Shown one piece after another: positions 62,051-64,000 of a stretch of 64,000 nt of DNA. The notes beneath the pieces were generated by a model. That model did no database searches, was not told the DNA's origin, and worked only from the letters and a program-made list of their open reading frames with translations. Position numbers and translations under genes: made by a program. This DNA is from Scleroderma bovista. Its lineage: Eukaryota; Basidiomycota; Agaricomycetes; Boletales; Sclerodermataceae. Each line of letters opens with the position of its first letter. The first letter of the stretch is position 1. Location of the stretch: the NCBI GenBank assembly GCA_037178675.1, contig JAYMGJ010000488.1, positions 104,179 to 168,178 of the forward strand. Direction: 5' to 3'.

Positions 62051-64000
62051 CTACTTGCTATCACTACAGGCACAGAAACACTGATCCCAAGCTGACCCAT
62101 GGACCATGTTTCTAAAATCAAGCACAGGAAACCTTCCAATTATGAGTGTAGTTGATGGAGAACACCAAAGGAATGGATGATATGATGGAGGCACCCACAA
62201 GAACAATTGATCACTAGAGCCCACAATCCAACCATTATCTAGCAGAAAAAGACCATGACTCAAATGCCTAGAATGTTCAGCCATATGAGTCAATTTATCA
62301 CCAGCACTGGGAAAAGCAGAAAGCATAGAAGTTGGCATGGAAATGGGTGAAAATGGGGGTGGATAGGGCTGAATCTGCATTGTGGGAAAGTTGCCTGCCT
62401 GAACAGAACTTGATTCAGTCTGTGCATCCCAAACTTGGATTGTGTCATCCCTTGAGCCTGACACAATGTGCCTTCCATCTGGTGAGAATGCAACTGACCA
62501 GACTGAGGAAGTGTGCCCTTGCAGAGGGTTGCCCACCTGGGCACCTGTCTGTGCATCCCAAACTCGGATTGTCTGATCCCAAGAGCCTGACACAATGTGC
62601 CTTCCATCTGGTGAGAATGCAACTGAGTTGACTGAGGAAATGTGCCCTTGCAGAGGGTTGCCCACCTGGGCACCTGTCTGTGCATCCCAAACTTGGATTG
62701 TGTGATCTTCTGAGCCTGACACAATGTGCCTTCCATCTGGTGAGAATGCAACTGAGCTGACTGAGTCTGTGTGCCCTTGCAGAGGGTTTCCCACCTGGGC
62801 ACCTGTCTGTGCATCCCAAACTTGGATTGTCTGATCCCAAGAGCCTGACACAATGTGCCTTCCATCTGGTGAGAATGCAACTGAGTTGACTGAGGAAATG
62901 TGCCCTTGCAGAGGGTTGCCCACCTGGGCACCTGTCTGTGCATCCCAAACTTGGATTGTGTCATCTTCTGAGCCTGACACAATGTGCCTTCCATCTGGTG
63001 AGAATGCAACTGAGCTGACTGAGTCTGTGTGCCCTTGCAGAGGGTTTCCCACCTGGGCACCTGTCTGTGCATCCCAAACTCGGATTGTCTGATCCCTTGA
63101 GCCTGACACAATGTGCCTTCCATCTGGTGAGAATGCAACTGAGGAGACTGAGGAAGTGTGCCCTTGCAGAGGGATGCCCACCTGGGCACCTGTCTGTGCA
63201 TCCCAAACTTGGATTGTGTCATCTTCTGAGCCTGACACAATGTGCCTTCCATCTGGTGAGAATGCAACTGAGTTGACTGAGGAAGTGTGCCCTTGCAGAG
63301 GGTTGCCCACCTGGGCACCTGTCTGTGCATCCCAAACTTGGATTGTCTGATCCCTTGAGCCTGACACAATGTGCCTTCCATCTGGTGAGAATGCAACTGA
63401 GCTGACTGAGTCTGTGTGCCCTTGCAGAGGGTTGCCCACCTGGGCACCTGTCTGTGCATCCCAAACTTGGATTGTCTGATCCCAAGAGCCTGACACAATG
63501 TGCCTTCCATCTGGTGAGAATGCAACTGAGCTGACTGAGTCTGTGTGCCCTTGCAGAGGGTTGCCCACCTGGGCACCTGTCTGTGCATCCCAAACTTGGA
63601 TTGTCTGATCCCAAGAGCCTGACACAATGTGCTTTCCATCTGGTGAGAATGCAACTGACCAGACTGAGTCTGTGTGCCCTTGCAGAGGGTTGCCCACCTG
63701 GGTACCTGTCTGTGCATCCCAAACTTGGATTGTGTCATCCCAAGAGCCTGATACAATGTGCCTTCCATCTGGTGAGAATGCAACTGAGTTGACTGAGTCT
63801 GTGTGCCCTTGCAGAGGGTTGCCCACCTGGGCACCTGTCTGTGCATCCCAAACTTGGATTGTCTGATCCCAAGAGCCTGACACAATGTGCCTTCCATCTG
63901 GTGAGAATGCAACTGAGTTGACTGAGTCTGTGTGCCCTTGCAGAGGGTTTCCCACCTGGGCACCTGTCTGTGCATCCCAAACTTGGATTGTCTGATCCCA
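62051..64000 (-). CDS. WD40-repeat protein, C-terminal part (NACHT-WD40 type)
   Basis: C-terminal end of a larger protein that runs past the right edge; an N-terminal effector and NACHT NTPase are expected but not seen. The frame holds twelve complete 43-residue WD40 repeats plus part of another, each close to SVAFSPDGRHIVSGS followed by a short variable word and VWDAQTGAQVGNPLQGH. Many consecutive repeats differ at only a few positions. The repeats end near 62430, then a tail with Pro-rich PYPPPFSPIS, NGWIVGSSDQLFLWVPP and FVHGSAWDQC-like residues, the usual end of agaric NWD proteins (known family feature). WD repeats form a propeller that binds ligands. In related proteins this recognises non-self. 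No introns are needed in the visible part. Confidence 0.85.
   Translation of the reverse strand, partial: WDQTIQVWDAQTGAQVGNPLQGHTDSVNSVAFSPDGRHIVSGSWDQTIQVWDAQTGAQVGNPLQGHTDSVNSVAFSPDGRHIVSGSWDDTIQVWDAQTGTQVGNPLQGHTDSVWSVAFSPDGKHIVSGSWDQTIQVWDAQTGAQVGNPLQGHTDSVSSVAFSPDGRHIVSGSWDQTIQVWDAQTGAQVGNPLQGHTDSVSSVAFSPDGRHIVSGSRDQTIQVWDAQTGAQVGNPLQGHTSSVNSVAFSPDGRHIVSGSEDDTIQVWDAQTGAQVGIPLQGHTSSVSSVAFSPDGRHIVSGSRDQTIRVWDAQTGAQVGNPLQGHTDSVSSVAFSPDGRHIVSGSEDDTIQVWDAQTGAQVGNPLQGHISSVNSVAFSPDGRHIVSGSWDQTIQVWDAQTGAQVGNPLQGHTDSVSSVAFSPDGRHIVSGSEDHTIQVWDAQTGAQVGNPLQGHISSVNSVAFSPDGRHIVSGSWDQTIRVWDAQTGAQVGNPLQGHTSSVWSVAFSPDGRHIVSGSRDDTIQVWDAQTESSSVQAGNFPTMQIQPYPPPFSPISMPTSMLSAFPSAGDKLTHMAEHSRHLSHGLFLLDNGWIVGSSDQLFLWVPPSYHPFLWCSPSTTLIIGRFPVLDFRNMVHGSAWDQCFCACSDSK
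62430..64000. repeat. 129-bp near-identical tandem repeats
   Basis: The sequence GCATCCCAAAC recurs every 129 bases (62424, 62553 and so on to the right edge), about thirteen times. Each unit is one WD40 repeat of 43 codons. Identity between units is very high at the DNA level including silent sites, pointing to recent duplication or gene conversion. Confidence 0.95.

Noticed and set aside
62430..64000. Regular 129-base repeats as a CRISPR array or satellite
   Set aside because: Units are one WD40 repeat each in an open frame with no spacers, so they are coding.

Overview
The window reads as nuclear DNA of a mushroom-forming basidiomycete (Agaricomycetes). Nearly every gene is cut by several introns of about 50-60 bases with GTRNGT donors and CTNAC-like branch sites. 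The gene families also fit: BTB/POZ expansion, tandem carboxypeptidase S genes, HET-domain and NACHT-type WD40 sequences, Helitron and Ty3 relics, and many F-box proteins.

Left part, about 1-39 kb, is accessory and fast-evolving. It opens with a broken Ty3/gypsy gag (107-1354) lying against a 5'-truncated gene that encodes kinase, pseudokinase and four membrane segments (1398-about 4187). A secreted class-3 lipase (minus, 4968-6190) and a GPI-type chitin deacetylase (plus, 7515-9413) follow. Next is a tandem array (about 10.06-18.6 kb) in which three intact minus-strand BTB genes alternate with three decayed BTB copies. A minus-strand gene with two copies of an unrecognised module (18953-19829), an F-box remnant, a HET-domain remnant and a Helitron helicase remnant occupy 19-22.6 kb. 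A six-exon gene (23118-26059) encodes an 888-aa P-loop NTPase plus nuclease-like protein resembling Crinkler-type proteins. Three tandem M20 carboxypeptidase S genes fill 28.6-38.7 kb.

Right part, about 39-61 kb, is dense and conserved: Rom2-type RhoGEF, ERCC1/Rad10, triosephosphate isomerase, a large F-box protein, a relic of a fourth carboxypeptidase S, mitochondrial ribosomal protein mL44, an Rgd2-type F-BAR/DEP/RhoGAP protein, histone H2A, an M50B-like membrane peptidase, Fis1 and U2AF large subunit. Four divergent pairs (RhoGEF/ERCC1, mL44/Rgd2, H2A/M50B, Fis1/U2AF) share gaps of only about 160-235 bases. A RhoGEF and a RhoGAP within 16 kb put both an activator and a likely inactivator of Rho-type GTPases in one neighbourhood.

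Right edge, 62-64 kb, returns to accessory DNA: the C-terminal end of a WD40 protein with twelve complete, almost identical 43-residue repeats in the window, running off the end, as in NACHT-WD40 allorecognition proteins.

All exon structures were read by eye from frame continuity, GT..AG sites and family motifs. No alignment or gene finder was run.
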